In this document: piece after piece, positions 46,633-58,156 of the stretch
Numbering within the stretch: position 1 is the first letter of the stretch
Layout: each line of letters opens with the position of its first letter
The notes under the pieces: generated by a model
What the model was told of the DNA's origin: nothing
The model's database searches: none
What the model saw: the letters and a program-made list of their open reading frames with translations, nothing else
Program-made: the position numbers and the translations under genes
Source of the DNA: Ianthella basta
Taxonomy: Eukaryota > Porifera > Demospongiae > Verongiida > Ianthellidae
Length of the DNA: 64,000 bases
NCBI GenBank assembly: GCA_964019415.1
Contig: OZ025883.1
Span: 4,072,086 to 4,136,085 of the forward strand
Direction of reading: 5' to 3'

Positions 46633-46954
46633 TGTAGTGACCACTTCAACTCTTGGACAACTCAAAGTAACTAGCTACCACAGGACATTGTTCACTGCAT
46701 GCACACTTATCTCTTTAATTTCTATTATTTCCTACTTGTTTTTGTATGTGTTTAAATTTGTATTAGTAGACTATGTATTCTCTCACCGTAGTGTGCACCT
46801 GCAGCTACTTGCGACTGTTACATGGCTGTATCTATTAATTTCATTTTTTCATTTCATAATAATGTGTGGGAATGAGGATAGAATTCGAACTTTCGAAAAT
46901 TATATTGCAATTAGCGCTATATATATACAAAAATGGTTGAGGCAGGAGCTATAA
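46629..46954 (+). CDS. Possible alternative terminal exon encoding a two-helix membrane tail
   Basis: If the acceptor is the AG at 46627-46628, phase 1 also fits (G|CT, alanine) and the frame stays open for 108 codons. The tail begins ADVVTTSTLGQLKVTS and has two strongly hydrophobic stretches, about T-L-I-S-L-I-S-I-I-S-Y-L-F-L-Y-V-F at residues ~25-41 and L-L-A-T-V-T-W-L-Y-L-L-I-S-F-F at ~60-75, then a charged end with K-W-L-R-Q-E-L. It would anchor the protein in a membrane. AT-rich DNA gives hydrophobic frames by chance, so this needs transcript proof. Confidence 0.25.
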
Positions 46955-48779
46955 TTATATATAGGTTGTCCTTGTACATCGAGCACTGATGAGGAAGGCT
47001 GCATGCATGTGCACGCATCTTGCTTCGGGTCACTAAATCGATATCCCTATAGCTAGTATAATAAGTATGACATTGTACTCTTGAAGGGATCACTGTGTAT
47101 AAGGAACCATATGAGGCTCTCTTAAATCTGTTTAATGGAAGTATGTATCTGTGGAGGGACACAGGTCTATTGACTCGTAGCAGGAGATTATAATTGAACA
47201 GCTAGTCCAACAGTCCCCCTTTTGGCCACCCTTGTCCATAGCTATATACTGCATGTGCATAACTACTGGGGAGAATGTTCTGACCAGTCACCATGCATAA
47301 CCTATATGATCATGGACTCTAAGAACAACTCTAATGATTGATAGCTAGGAAGCTGTCATGCGTGATCCAGCTGTAGACATCTGTGGTCATGTAAGTACAG
47401 GGATAATAACAATACAGGGGTAGGCCTAGGGTAGGAAGGGTCTTACTTTCTGGTTCCTTTTACATGTGTCCAACTGTTCAGTGTATACTATGAAGTATGT
47501 GGAAATGTGTGCACAGCACACTGCACGAAGCAGTGAGTGAGGCATACTGAGGAAAATTTGGAATGAAGTAAAGACAATAGAAGGAGGAGGGTACTTGGCT
47601 GGTAAGTTGGTTTGTGCCCACTGCAACGGCTGTGATCAGAACAGCCAATTACTTAGGAAAGTTTGAATATGTTGGTGAATTTGAAGCACACAGATTGAGA
47701 GGTTAGTGAGATACTGTACATGGTCTGACTACACTATAGGGTATCAGTGTAACATGTGACTCAGTCCTCCCTATGCGTAGTCAGACTACTCTGTAGGGTA
47801 CTCAATGTAACATGTGAGCCAGTCCTCTCTATACATACCATCCTTCTGCCAAACCTTTAGTGAATCTTACTATAATGCACTGATCATTAGTGTTCATTGT
47901 TTGTTCCTGAAACTAATCTGTAGAGGATCACCACCAAACTCATTCACATGACATGTATGGTCACTCTAGACATTTTTGCAATATTCACCTTGAGGAGGAT
48001 GGTGGCTATTAACTAGCAAGCTTTCTCTTGAGTGTTCTTTCTCAGGCTCACTCTGTGTTTTAAAGAGCTTCTTTATTGTATATCTGTCCAGAACGCCTAT
48101 AGCCTGGAGCCTCCTCATGCACCTCATCATCCAACCTTTCCTCTATGTCTACTTCCTACCTCAGACCGTAAACCACCTGCCCTGGCTAGTGCTACCTCTA
48201 CCCAGTCCCTGCTGGTAGCAGCATGTCCGGTAGAAAGGAAGGACTGTACATGTGCTGTACACATGCATGTGATTCCTGTGTGTTGTGTATTTACGTACAG
48301 TATGTATGTACCAGTATATAGTTAAGTAAGTGAAAGCTGAAAATACACCGAGTCTTCACCTTTCAATGAACATTACATGTGAAGTGAAATTGGATTGTCC
48401 ATAAGGTACAATGACTTGTCCTATGCATTATATAGGAGAGCTGTATATTATTATTACTATTATTATTATTAGAGTGACATGCATGCATACAGAGGCTGCT
48501 CAGCCAACAGAAAGGGCTTACCGGTCGCTGTACAAACAAAACACAAAACACAGAAGAGAGTCTGCTACATAGATTATATACTGTCCGCTAAGTAAAGCAT
48601 GGGTTGACGATTGGTCATGAATTGGTGTCATGATCAACTAAGTAGGATGTGATATCTACATGAATAAGGAGTTATACAATATGGTTGTCAAATTACATAA
48701 GATGTACTTGATTTTGTCCTGTAAAGTCAAATATTAATAAAAATTGATAGATTTGTTATGGAGGGATTTGGAGGTTTGG
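46955..48779. other. Intergenic region, no gene supported
   Basis: Probably the 3' flank of the receptor-like gene. A frame at 48085-48320 (rich in P, H and S) follows an AG but lacks similarity or a clear partner, so I leave it out. A small ATT repeat lies near 48450-48470. An AATAAA stands at 48734. Confidence 0.4.
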
Positions 48780-49840
48780 AGACATGGTGATTTGATTTAG
48801 AGGGATCAGTCTGCTCAGTATCCCAGGCAAAGTCTGCAAAGTTACTGGATGCCAGAATATGCCAGGTGACAGAAGGTCAGGTGATGGAAGAGCAAGCAGG
48901 TTTTAGAGTGGGAAGAGGGTGCAGAGACCAGATCTTTGTTATGAGACAGTTGGCAGTGAAGACTATTGAGAAGGATGGTAAAATGTATGCTACATTAATT
49001 TTATTGACTTGGAAAATTAGGGCTCATGACAAAGTCTGGAGAGAAGACAATAAAAAGAAGTGCAAAGAGATGTTGTCAGCACTGCATTGCTATCTGTTGT
49101 ATGTGGAGGACTTTAGCTACATATGAAGTGTCAGGCAGACTTCTGAGAGCTGTTAAAGCCCTTTACGAAAACAGTAAGGCCAGGGTGAGAGTGGAAGATG
49201 ATGAACTGACAGAGTGTTTTGAGGTGTGGCAGAGAGTGAGGCAAGGATGCCCCCTATGTTTCCGTGGCTATTCAATGCCTATCTGGATATGGTGGCCCAA
49301 GAAGCAAGGGCTCATTTTAATGGAGGAGTCAGACTGGGCAAATGTACAATGCAACTCCTAATTTTCGCAGATGATACAGTCCTCCTTGCTAAGACGGAAG
49401 AAGATCTGCAACATAATGTTAAAGAGTTCAGTGAAGCGGTGAAGCGGCATGTCTGGGAGTGATTCTGAGTGAGGATGGGAGAATGGAGTGTGAGTTGGAG
49501 AAGAGAATTGGTGCAGCTTTAAGTGCAGTGGGGGCAGTCAGAAGCCACGCTTTTGAGAGCAGAGAATTGAGTAGAAGTGCAAAGATGCTGGTGTACAAGG
49601 CAATATGATAGAGCCAACTTTGATGTATGGTGCAGAATCTTGGGTGTTAAAGGAGAGGGAGAAACAAAGAGTTCAGGCAGCTGAGATGAGAGTGCTAAGA
49701 AAGATAGCAGTAGTAAGGAGAATAGATAACATGAGAAATGATGACATTAGAACACAGTTAAGGCAGGAAGGAATTGTGGAGCAGGTACGCAGGAAAAGAG
49801 AAGTCTGGAAGAAACAGGTAGAAGATGTTATAGCTAATGT
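48780..49840 (+). mobile_element. Decayed LINE reverse-transcriptase copy 2
   Basis: This belongs to the same family as 38375-39870 but keeps different parts: V-T-E-G-Q-V-M-E-E-Q-A-G-F-R-V-G-R-G-C with D-Q-I-F near 48866-48942, A-V-K-A-L-Y-E-N-S near 49153, V-R-Q-G-C-P near 49234, the catalytic F-A-D-D-T-V-L-L-A near 49364, then Y-G-A-E-S-W-V-L-K-E near 49626 and a basic thumb-like end. Several frameshifts interrupt it. The 5' half is missing. The retained F-A-D-D core is better preserved than in copy 1. Confidence 0.75.
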
Positions 49841-50563
49841 TGTAGCTATGTATCTCTCTGTAGATGGAACTTCCCTGACTTCTCTATAGAGGTTTAATCT
49901 ACCCCCTGACTCAGGGTCAGGCCCAGATTCCTTAATCTTAATTCTTCAATCATTGAGAAACAGATATATAACCTAAAGAGCGATTATAATAGTCCAAACT
50001 ATGCAGACTAGATGGCATTGGCATACAATTACTTTGATGCATGCTCTGTAGCAATTCTCTTGCTGAGTGTGTCCAGTTTCTACATCTTTTATTCCTTTTA
50101 GATGACAAGAAAGTATAGTGGCTTAATCGATTTTCACATTCTGCTTAATCTTTTATAAAATCTGACACACAAAATTTTAGTTGTCACAGATGGTGGCTGC
50201 CAGCCTATATCTCCTATTAACACAGAAATATAATATGAATTGAGAGAAATATATAGATCAATCATTCTAGTATAAATACATTGGTGACATCTTCATATAT
50301 ACGGTACATAGTGTTGTTGCTATTGTTTCCACCAATGTACTTGACCATTAATTGGCTGTCTTCAGGGTGGAGGTTGTCCTGGATCTCTGGCTCAATTCAA
50401 AACTCTCTGATTCCTCTAGCAGCAGTGAGCCACCACTATATACCACACTTCACTGTCATTTGATTCTCCTCTACTCTGTCCTCTCATCATTCAAAGTGTC
50501 CACTGCTCTCTAAGTTAGGTTCCTAAGAAAGTGGTATTTACTCAGATACACACACGCACACAT

Positions 50564-50653
<90 letters not shown>

Positions 50654-53211
50654 ACACACACACACACACACATGCACATGCACACACACACATACAACAC
50701 GCCCACATACACACACTCAAGCTTGTTCACCCTGTGTGTGTATCAAAATCAATGCTGTTTTCCCATGCAGTGCTGATAGAGGTGTACCAAGAGAAGTTAC
50801 CAATAAAGAAAAGAGGATGGATGGAGAAGGAGAGTACCTGCAGCTGACTGAAAGACTGGTTAGTATCCAGCACACCAAACCATCAGAGGTTGTCACATGA
50901 ACACCTGATGTCTGAAGTGGCTGATGTCTACATGTGGCTGCTCTAAAATTTCTTTTCATGCATGTTTATTGTGCAACCATAGATAAATGACTTCTCCATA
51001 CTACAGCCATTCAGGCCGGTATTGTAACGGTTTTCAGGTCATTGGAAATGGCCTGCATCATTACCAGTCCAGATTGAAGCCAACACAAATTAAAATGCAT
51101 CAACCTTATATAAAGGTTACTCAGTTAACAGTGCATGTGTACATGCACATACATGCATACAGACAGACGGAGACACTCATCCATCCATACATTATTGAAT
51201 TTGTCTGTTCGTTATAAGGTGATCGATGTATGTATGCTACATAAACAATTTTCACATAGCAGGGATGTACAGTACATCTCACAGGGGAATCAGTATACAA
51301 ATTAACCTTACTGAAGAGCAGTAATGTATGGCATGCAACTGGCTCTGTTGTGGAAAGATATACTGAGTGTGTTTCTCAACACACTGTATGTGTCAGTTCT
51401 CAAATTGTAAAGAGGCGCTTTAAATATTGCTTGCTCTCTTTTGCCTGCAGCAGAATATTGCTGTCATTCATAATGATGTATCTTCACTTTCTGACATATG
51501 AGGATATAAGCAATCCTTTTGTTACATTACAACGACATACCTCATGTTATGAATGAATCTGCTATACTTGACAAGACCTGTGCATGAGTCCGGCTCTTGC
51601 ACAGTATAGCATTGAAACGGTGCCACTGTTCACTCTTCCATTCCCGGTAACTTGTGAGTGTAGCTACTTCTATGTCATTAGCTTGCATAATATATTATAC
51701 TGTCATTGCACGACCGCATACAATACAAGTGGATACTTGATCTGCTATGATATTCACTGTTGGCACATAATCTGTTGCTCAACTAGCCAAAGCTTGACTC
51801 ACAGGCATACAACATACATTTGCAGGGATATTCTTACCATTACAGTAATGACATACATACCATATGCATATTATCATACTATATATAATGCATGTATTTT
51901 ACTTGTATAGCTAGCATGATGTAAATAATGCAAACTTGCATACTTGGATAACACATTCACTATATAGCTATATAGAAAGGTGATGATAAACTGTAGCACA
52001 GGCATCATATGGAAGTGTTTACAGTAAGGTGTAGGCTATCTGGTTAAGTGACTTTGAGTGAACTAAGTGAACGACTTCAACTGTGAGATGGATATGCAAG
52101 TTAAGACACAACACAAAATCCTATCAGTTAGACAGCAAAATGCACCAATGATGTCATTAAATGTCAGGAATGAGCCACTGTGGTTCCCAGTGTGTAAATT
52201 AGATCCAGTCTTAGTTTAATAGCTGGCTATAGCATGATTGAGCATGATTGATGGAGACCTGGAGTTGTGCACAGGAGTATACAGTGTATTTTGTCTAAGA
52301 CAACAGTTACCTGTGTGCCAGTTCTTACTGACCTTTATAGAGAGATGGCTGCTCAACAGAGGCAGATTGCAATGCTTTAGTGCTATTTGGGTCAAGGTAG
52401 TTGGCTGTTTTAGAGAGGTGGCTGCCTTACACAGTGACCACCTTAGACAGGTTCCACTGTGCCTATATACATAAAGTATATGCACAAATGGACTATGCTA
52501 ACCAACATGTGCACTTAATAAGGTTACTACTGCACAACCAAGATGAGATTTAGATTGATACAACTGCAATATCAGATTAATTAACAAATAGCTGCAGATG
52601 GCTAGTTTTGCATAATATGTTAGTGTTGCATGACCACCCACTGTGCAACTGTATGTGTACATTGCATGGGGTCCATGTGTGCATGCATACCATGCAGTAA
52701 GACAAGCAATAGTAATACCAAATATACCAATACAGTAAGGTAACCTATTGCTGTGCACATGTAAATTTACTGTTATAATGTGTAGCGCGATCTGCAAGCT
52801 GTCAGATCAATCAAAAACAAGTAATGAGGCAAATGATTCACTAGTGTGAGTAGCAGCATTAGGGTCTTGAAGGAGATTTGGCAGCAAGTCAACAGCAATG
52901 GGGATATTATAGTAATACATTAGATCTAATGTTATACTTTGCAATGTGTCATAATACTACCAGCTGCTTTAGTCCACATTCTTTTCTATTCTATAGCTCA
53001 TTGCAATACATTAATTTTGGTGCTGGTGTTTCAGAAGGATATAAACACACAACACAGGGAGAAGTGAACAAGGAGCCACTTTCTTTTGCTTCTGTCAGAC
53101 TATGAGACATACTTTAAGTGCTTAAAGAAGAATTAAATGCAAATGACACAGAACATGATGCTCAATTAAAGCATGTATACTGTCATACACAGGAATAGAT
53201 TGTAAACTTAC
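49841..53211. other. Intergenic region with CA microsatellite; one doubtful exon
   Basis: A (CA)n tract spans about 50548-50695. After TTTCCCATGCAG (to 50770) a short frame could be an exon: in phase 1 it reads VLIEVYQEKLPIKKRGW and stops soon after, and another frame stays open to a TGA at 50900. There is no similarity or downstream evidence. 52255-52465 holds inverted fragments of a CAGTGGAACCTGTCTAAG type repeat. I see no - strand exons that would continue the copy at 53212-54111. Confidence 0.4.
50548..50695. repeat. CA microsatellite
   Basis: About 140 bases of (CA)n with a few ATA and ATG interruptions. Long Cys-Val and His-Thr frames here are artefacts of the repeat. Confidence 0.95.
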
Positions 53212-54111
53212 TTGAATTCCAATTCTTCATACCAGTCACCTGGGACAAATGACACCGGATACACCATTTGAGTCCTGTCTAAGGATGTGAATCCTGAAGC
53301 TCTCAGGGTTGACTTGGCATCAAGCAGTTCAACAGCGGGTGACGAGGTGTCCAGTCTACTTTTCTCTAGCTCAACAATATCTTTGTTCCCAACTACCTGC
53401 CAGTCTAGGTAGGCGCCTTCTACTTCTGACTGCAGCACAGGATAAGCACCCACAAACCAGTGTTCATATTGATCGCAGGTTAGGTTACTTCTTTTCTCAT
53501 TTATAGTTGTTTCCATTTTCTCCTTAACTTCATTGTAAATTCTCTGATACTTGCGATAGAGTGCCAGCCTTGTAGTTTTCACGACCTCCCCTTTCACTCC
53601 ATAATCTTGCACTTCCTCTGTCAGAGCCTCGAGTGATTGTTTGTGCCTCTTTTTCTTCTCATCTGACAAATCATCAAACCCTATTAATGTCCATCGACCC
53701 AAGTACATCTTGATAAATGATAGAGAAGCTCTCACTGGTTTCTGCTCCACAGAATGGGTTGAGCCCAGGCACAACATCACAGAGCTGAAACATTCTCTGC
53801 TGCACACGTAATGAAATGTCAACTATTTTGGCACTTGGATCTTGAGTTTCCAAACTCTGAACATAAGGTAGCCCAGGATAGTAGTCTGTTTTGCTTAGTA
53901 CCTTGCCAGGCAGAATGAGAGCTAAGCGCTGTTTCTTTGGGACGGTCAAGTCAAAGTCTGATCCAGGCAGAGCGACATCATGCAGCACTTTGTAAAGCCC
54001 CCTTCAGCTGGTTTGTTGCTGCAGTTTCAACCTCTTCCGTCTGTGCAGTATCAAAGCATAGTACTGCAGCACTAAAGAGGAACAAGGCTAGACAACCGAG
54101 GGTTGCATCAT
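53212..54111 (-). pseudogene. Inverted partial copy of the secreted-protein gene, first exon only
   Basis: This runs head-to-head with the gene that starts at 54384 and encodes a diverged version of its first exon. Shared phrases include L-I/M-L-P-G-K-V-L, Y-x-D-V-V-P-G, S-F-S-x-x-Y and E-K-R/D-K-R-N then Y-P-V-x-F-V-P-G-x-W-Y-E. It ends at the same spot with a perfect donor (AATTCAA|gtaagt, phase 2). A hydrophobic stretch C-L-A-L-F-L-F-S-A-A-V-L-C-F would be its signal peptide. The frame changes about three times along the exon, each next to a short homopolymer or GG run, and no later exons were found to the left. It is either a decayed truncated duplicate or a real exon with assembly indels; I favour the first. 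Confidence 0.6.
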
Positions 54112-54175
54112 AGCCTTCACTGCCTGGCACGTAGAATCTTGAACTTGCTGTTATTAGCTGACAATTGTGACTCTA

Positions 54176-54184
54176 CTTTTATAT
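54176..54184 (-). promoter_or_regulatory. TATA-like box for the inverted copy
   Basis: On the - strand the sequence reads GATATAAAAGT, about 65 bases before the possible start at 54108-54111. A matching TATATAAGG stands before the + strand gene, so the ~270-base gap acts or acted as a divergent promoter. Confidence 0.35.
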
Positions 54185-54323
54185 CTTCTGTGGCATTCTG
54201 TGAAGCAATGGAGAAGCCATTTTACAAAATACAGAAGTACTGCATGCTGCACTACTGATATAATATAATTTTTTGTGTTTGAAAATTGTTATCAGTGCAA
54301 GGAAGTCTGGCTGCAAGACTGCA

Positions 54324-54332
54324 TATATAAGG
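54324..54332 (+). promoter_or_regulatory. TATA box of the secreted-protein gene
   Basis: TATATAAGG lies about 55-60 bases before the Met at 54384, leaving room for a transcription start near 54355 and a short leader. Confidence 0.45.
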
Positions 54333-54383
54333 AGCTGTAGAGTTTCTGCCAAGAACCTGCTGTTGCAAATCCATGCACAGTCA

Positions 54384-55272
54384 ATGGTGATCATGGATTC
54401 CAAGTGCTACTTCCTGCTTCTCTTCATGCTTGTATATGTCACTCAGGTGTGCAGAGCCCTTGATGATTCCAAAGAATCTGCACAGAGACTGCAGAAGATT
54501 TATGAAATATTGCACAATTTGGCACTGCCTAAGGCCCTTCATGGTGGCCCTTCAAGCAAGCATCTTGTCATGATGCTACCTGGGAAAGTGCTCTACGAGA
54601 AAGACTACTACCTCGGCAAGGATTATGTTGATTTCATAACTGACAATGTACGAGCAAGAGACCAATTTGTGGAAATTCCACCATTCAAGATGCAGAATCT
54701 CTTCAATTTGGTTGATGTTGTACCAGGTGTTGATCCTCTTCAGGGACAAGAAAGTGGAGAAAGCTTCTCTGCCTACTACCGAGAAGTGCTTGGACAAATG
54801 GACATCAAAGGCTTAGATGCATTGACTGAAGACCAACAGAAGCACCTCCAAGACTCTGTGAAAATCCTCCTTGAAAAGGTACATGACCCAGAAGCACCTG
54901 ACAATAAATTTCTCGCTGGGATATCTATCGCCGATACGAAGAAGTGTACAACAATGAAAGAGAAAGAATGGAACAAGAAATTAATGACAAACGCAACACC
55001 CTGACAAGCGTGGAATATCAGTACTGGTTTCAGTGTACCTATCCAGCTTTGCAGGCTAAGGTTGATGGAGCCTTCTATGATTGGCTCATCAGTGGACAGA
55101 AAGACTTGGTAGAATTGCACAAAGGTAGACTTGGAATGCCATCACCAGGAGCACTGCTACTGGAGGCTAAGTCAGTCCTGAGAGCTACAGGTGCTGTGGC
55201 ACTTGATCGCTCAAAAACTATTTATCCCGTCAACTTTGTTCCTGGCAACTGGTATGAATACTTGAAAGATCC
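54384..55272 (+). CDS. Secreted protein of an uncharacterised family, exon 1
   Basis: The Met at 54384 (or 54393) begins a signal peptide: C-Y-F-L-L-L-F-M-L-V-Y-V-T-Q-V-C-R-A, with cleavage likely near A-L-D-D. The mature part is helical and charged and ends with a Y-D-W-L-I-S-G-Q-K region, an L-L-E-A-K-S-V-L-R-A helix and Y-P-V-N-F-V-P-G-N-W-Y-E-Y-L before the donor CC|gtaagt (phase 2). From memory this order (acidic helices, x-D-W-x-x-x-G-x-x-x-x-V, A-x-x-x-L-R, P-x-x-W) resembles a family of unknown function found mainly in fungi. Near 54917 the reading frame changes by one base at a short T run. The inverted copy supports the same protein on both sides, so a single indel or an assembly error is likely. 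Confidence 0.7.
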
Positions 55273-57411
55273 GTAAGTTATTCTGGCTCTGCAAATTAAT
55301 CCTCACTATTATTTTATACGTGGCTGCCCTAAATTTCTTTTCATACATGTTCATTGTGCAGCCATAGATGAATGACTAATCCATAATATTGCAACTAAAC
55401 AGCTTGCAAATTCTCAGGCATTCAGGTACTGCCTGTTTAGCCCCCTATTTAGCCCATTATCAACAGCTGTCCACTTCAGTTGGCAAACTTATGCAATCAA
55501 TTTATGACTGTTGTTGGCTTTAGGTGGCAGTACTAGGTTTCCAATTTCAGTTAGTGCTATGGTTCATATTAGCTATATTCCTCCTGTGGTATATACTGCA
55601 GAGTGCTGTGCCCTATGGTTCAATGCAGGGATGGTACTGAACTTCAGAAAATCTGAATCAATTTGTCTAGATGATAATTCTCTGAAAAGTGCTCCTCTGT
55701 ACTAAGTGTATTTCCAGTACACTAAGTTGTAACTGTTGTAACTCAGCATTAACTATCAAGTATTTCCAAGGCCAAAATCCTGCTTATTGCACTAGCTGAA
55801 TTATCTGTACAATATGTTTATATAATTGTGCATGTAGGATAGAGGGCAAAACCCTTTTTGAGCATACAGTTTTCATGGCTACTAAGAAACTCTAAGCAAC
55901 TGTGCAGAGAAAAATAGTGTCCATTCTTACCAAGCAAATATAGTTTTTCTTCCAGATAATGCATCTCCCCAATACGCATGGGGCTATATAGCATGCAAAA
56001 CGGTACCTATGAAGATCAGCATTGAGTACTGAGCATGGCACATTCATTATGAATGGCAGTTCACCAACCTTCAAATGCTCTCAGTAACTGTTGCTAGTCA
56101 GAGATATGACCTCAGAACAAAGAAATGCTCTAGTCAATAGTATCAGAGGTAAACACATTTCTATATCAGATCACCTGGGTTGTTGTGACACATCATGCAT
56201 TGGAATAAAGGCACACTAATAGCTCATGTCCCAGAAAAGCATAATATTATACAAAAACAAGCAATGGATGTTACACGGAGGAACATTATCCTAGGACCCT
56301 ACATGCAAATCTCTATATTTATAGTTATTGTGAATAAATGACTGTTGCTGACTGATAATCCAGACATTGTACAGGGGAACAAGGTGCAATGTACCCCCTG
56401 TATGTAGGGTCCACTGCTAATGCTCTATTGTGCAACACCTTTTGTGTTATTCTTATAACTTTGCCACATTTGTGTACAAGTTAGTTTGTTGTCTCAAATA
56501 TTTGTATACTTCATGGATTTGATAATTTCTAATGTATTAGCAAATAATTATGGGGAATGAAAACAATAATCACGTGTGACTTTCTATTTCAGACAGCTAA
56601 TCAGGCACCAATCTAGGTTTGTGTCAGAGTTAGACAGACATCAACCCCGATCCCATTAGGTTATGTCAGAAAGCAGTTGAAAAAAATAATTCTCTTGTGT
56701 ATGCATAATGAATGCCTCTTGAAACAGTCGTTCATTGTATTCACAAATACAAAATGGCATCATTCACTGTTCTAATTTACTAATATAAATAATTAAGGTA
56801 TGCTGTTTTGTGTACATGCATACAAAGGCACATGTAATATATAGGCAAATAGTTTAAATTTGTGGGCAATACGTAGCAGTTTAATCAACAACTGAATGCA
56901 GGATGTTTCGGCCCAAAAGCCTTCGTCAGCTGCGTACAAAACCCTGTCCTGGCAGTCCTGCTAATTTTGTACGCAGCTGATGAAGGCCTTCAGGCCGAAA
57001 CGTCCTGCATTCAGTTGTTGAGTAATCTGCTACGTATTGCCCACAAACTATTCGCCTACATTAAAAAATGTAGCAATGAACCTCTTCTTCTACATGTAAA
57101 ATATATGTGACTGCATGTGTGAGTGTCTGTACAATGTGTTTTGCTACATAAGTTCATACACACATGTGTGCATTACTGCTGAATGCAAAGTTAGCTTGCC
57201 TGTGTTCTGCAACTTGGATTGTGCTGTGGGCATTGTTTCTCATCACTTTGGCATAATATTACTGTTTTCCTGATATCAAGCCTTCCATTATAATTGTATA
57301 ATTACATGGAGCATGTATGTAGTATATAATATGTAAGGGGTATAACTATGCAAGTAATGGCAGCACCTCCATGTGCACAGGATTACCTGGAAGCACTTGT
57401 TCCACTTACAG
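55273..57411 (+). other. Intron 1 of the secreted-protein gene, with a foldback element
   Basis: A 2.1 kb intron joining phase 2 to phase 2. An AG at 56593-56594 followed by a frame that starts Q-L-I-R-H-Q-S-R-F-V-S-E and stops at once could give a short alternative end. The foldback element 56842-57058 lies near the 3' end. The acceptor is GTTCCACTTACAG. Confidence 0.55.
56842..57058. mobile_element. 217 bp foldback MITE
   Basis: Two arms of roughly 95 bases are inverted copies. The left contains GGGCAATACGTAGCAG, AACTGAATGCAGGATGTTTC and TCAGCTGCGTACAAAA. The right has the same in reverse complement (TTTTGTACGCAGCTGA ... GTCCTGCATTCAGTTG ... CTACGTATTGCCC). The loop is about 25 bases. The ends TAGGCGAATAGTT also bound the 53 bp element at 45608-45660. 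The transcript would form a long hairpin within the intron. Confidence 0.85.
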
Positions 57412-58156
57412 GGTTGTCACTCTCAGCCCAGATCAGATCAACATTAAACTAGGCCAGTTGGAAGCTCAGAAGTCATTCCTTCAAACCATTGGCAGTTACA
57501 CCGGTGATGGCTGCGATATTCAAAATCAAGTTGATGGTGCAGATACAGCATACAATGACAAAACAGGTTTACTGGAAAATAATGGTACAGCAGTGATGAC
57601 TAAGCGATGTAAGTGTCTTGTAGCTGGTGGAAACACAGACAATGCAGATTGTCAAGGTTTTCAAGGGGCACTTGACCTCACTCTTGAAAATGCCCAAGAG
57701 GTTGCATTCCAGTACCAAGGCCGAGCAGCTCTTAAAGCTGTACAGAGTGGCAACAAGGATGCAGTAAATGCTATGATAAGGGGAATCGATGCTCAAATTG
57801 CTGAGCTAACAGATCAGTTGCAGAATTCTCCTTCTGTACTGTCAGATGTGGGCGATGCATCAGAACAAATAGCAGGAAATGCACCATCTGCACCTTGGCT
57901 TTACTTTTCTTGGAACTCAGAAGAAAGTCAACAGACAGAGACTTCATCTCAATCTTCATTCTCAACCCAGACCTCTTTTCAGGCTAGCTTTGGGCTCTTC
58001 AGCATTGGTGGAAGCTTTGGGTACTCTAAATCCACTGCCAATGCCTTCAGTTCACTGAAGCAGGATAAAGTTAAAGTAGCTGGGCAGATAATGAGGGTTT
58101 CGGTCCAGTTGCCCTGGTTCAGACCTGAACTGTTTCGGAACGAACAGCTGACACTG
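57412..58156 (+). CDS. Secreted protein of an uncharacterised family, exon 2
   Basis: This exon enters in phase 2 after ACTTACAG and leaves in phase 0 at CTG|gtgagt. The first residues after the junction read VVTLSPDQINIKLGQLEAQK, a coiled, lysine/glutamine-rich helix. A cysteine-containing stretch (G-D-G-C-D ... K-R-C-K-C-L ... A-D-C-Q-G) follows and may form disulfides in the secreted product. Then come a helix, a W-L-Y-F-S-W-N-S motif, a Ser/Gln/Thr-rich strand-like segment with alternating polar residues (S-F-S-T-Q-T-S-F-Q-A-S-F), S-I-G-G-S-F-G-Y-S and finally V-Q-L-P-W-F-R-P-E-L-F. The P-W-F-x-P-x-L-F motif after a Ser-rich region is what I recall from the fungal family. The alternative acceptor at 57379-57380 is in the wrong phase for exon 1. 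Confidence 0.75.

Noticed and set aside
48032-48325. 97-residue Pro/His/Ser-rich open frame
   Set aside because: No recognisable domain, partner exon or promoter.
50764-50900. Possible extra terminal exon of the receptor-like gene
   Set aside because: There is a plausible acceptor and a phase 1 frame, but it lies beyond a better terminal exon and has no similarity; kept only as a note in the intergenic entry.
57371-57411. Upstream ATG and acceptor at 57379-57380 for exon 2 of the secreted-protein gene
   Set aside because: The phase does not fit exon 1, whereas the acceptor at 57410-57411 fits exactly.
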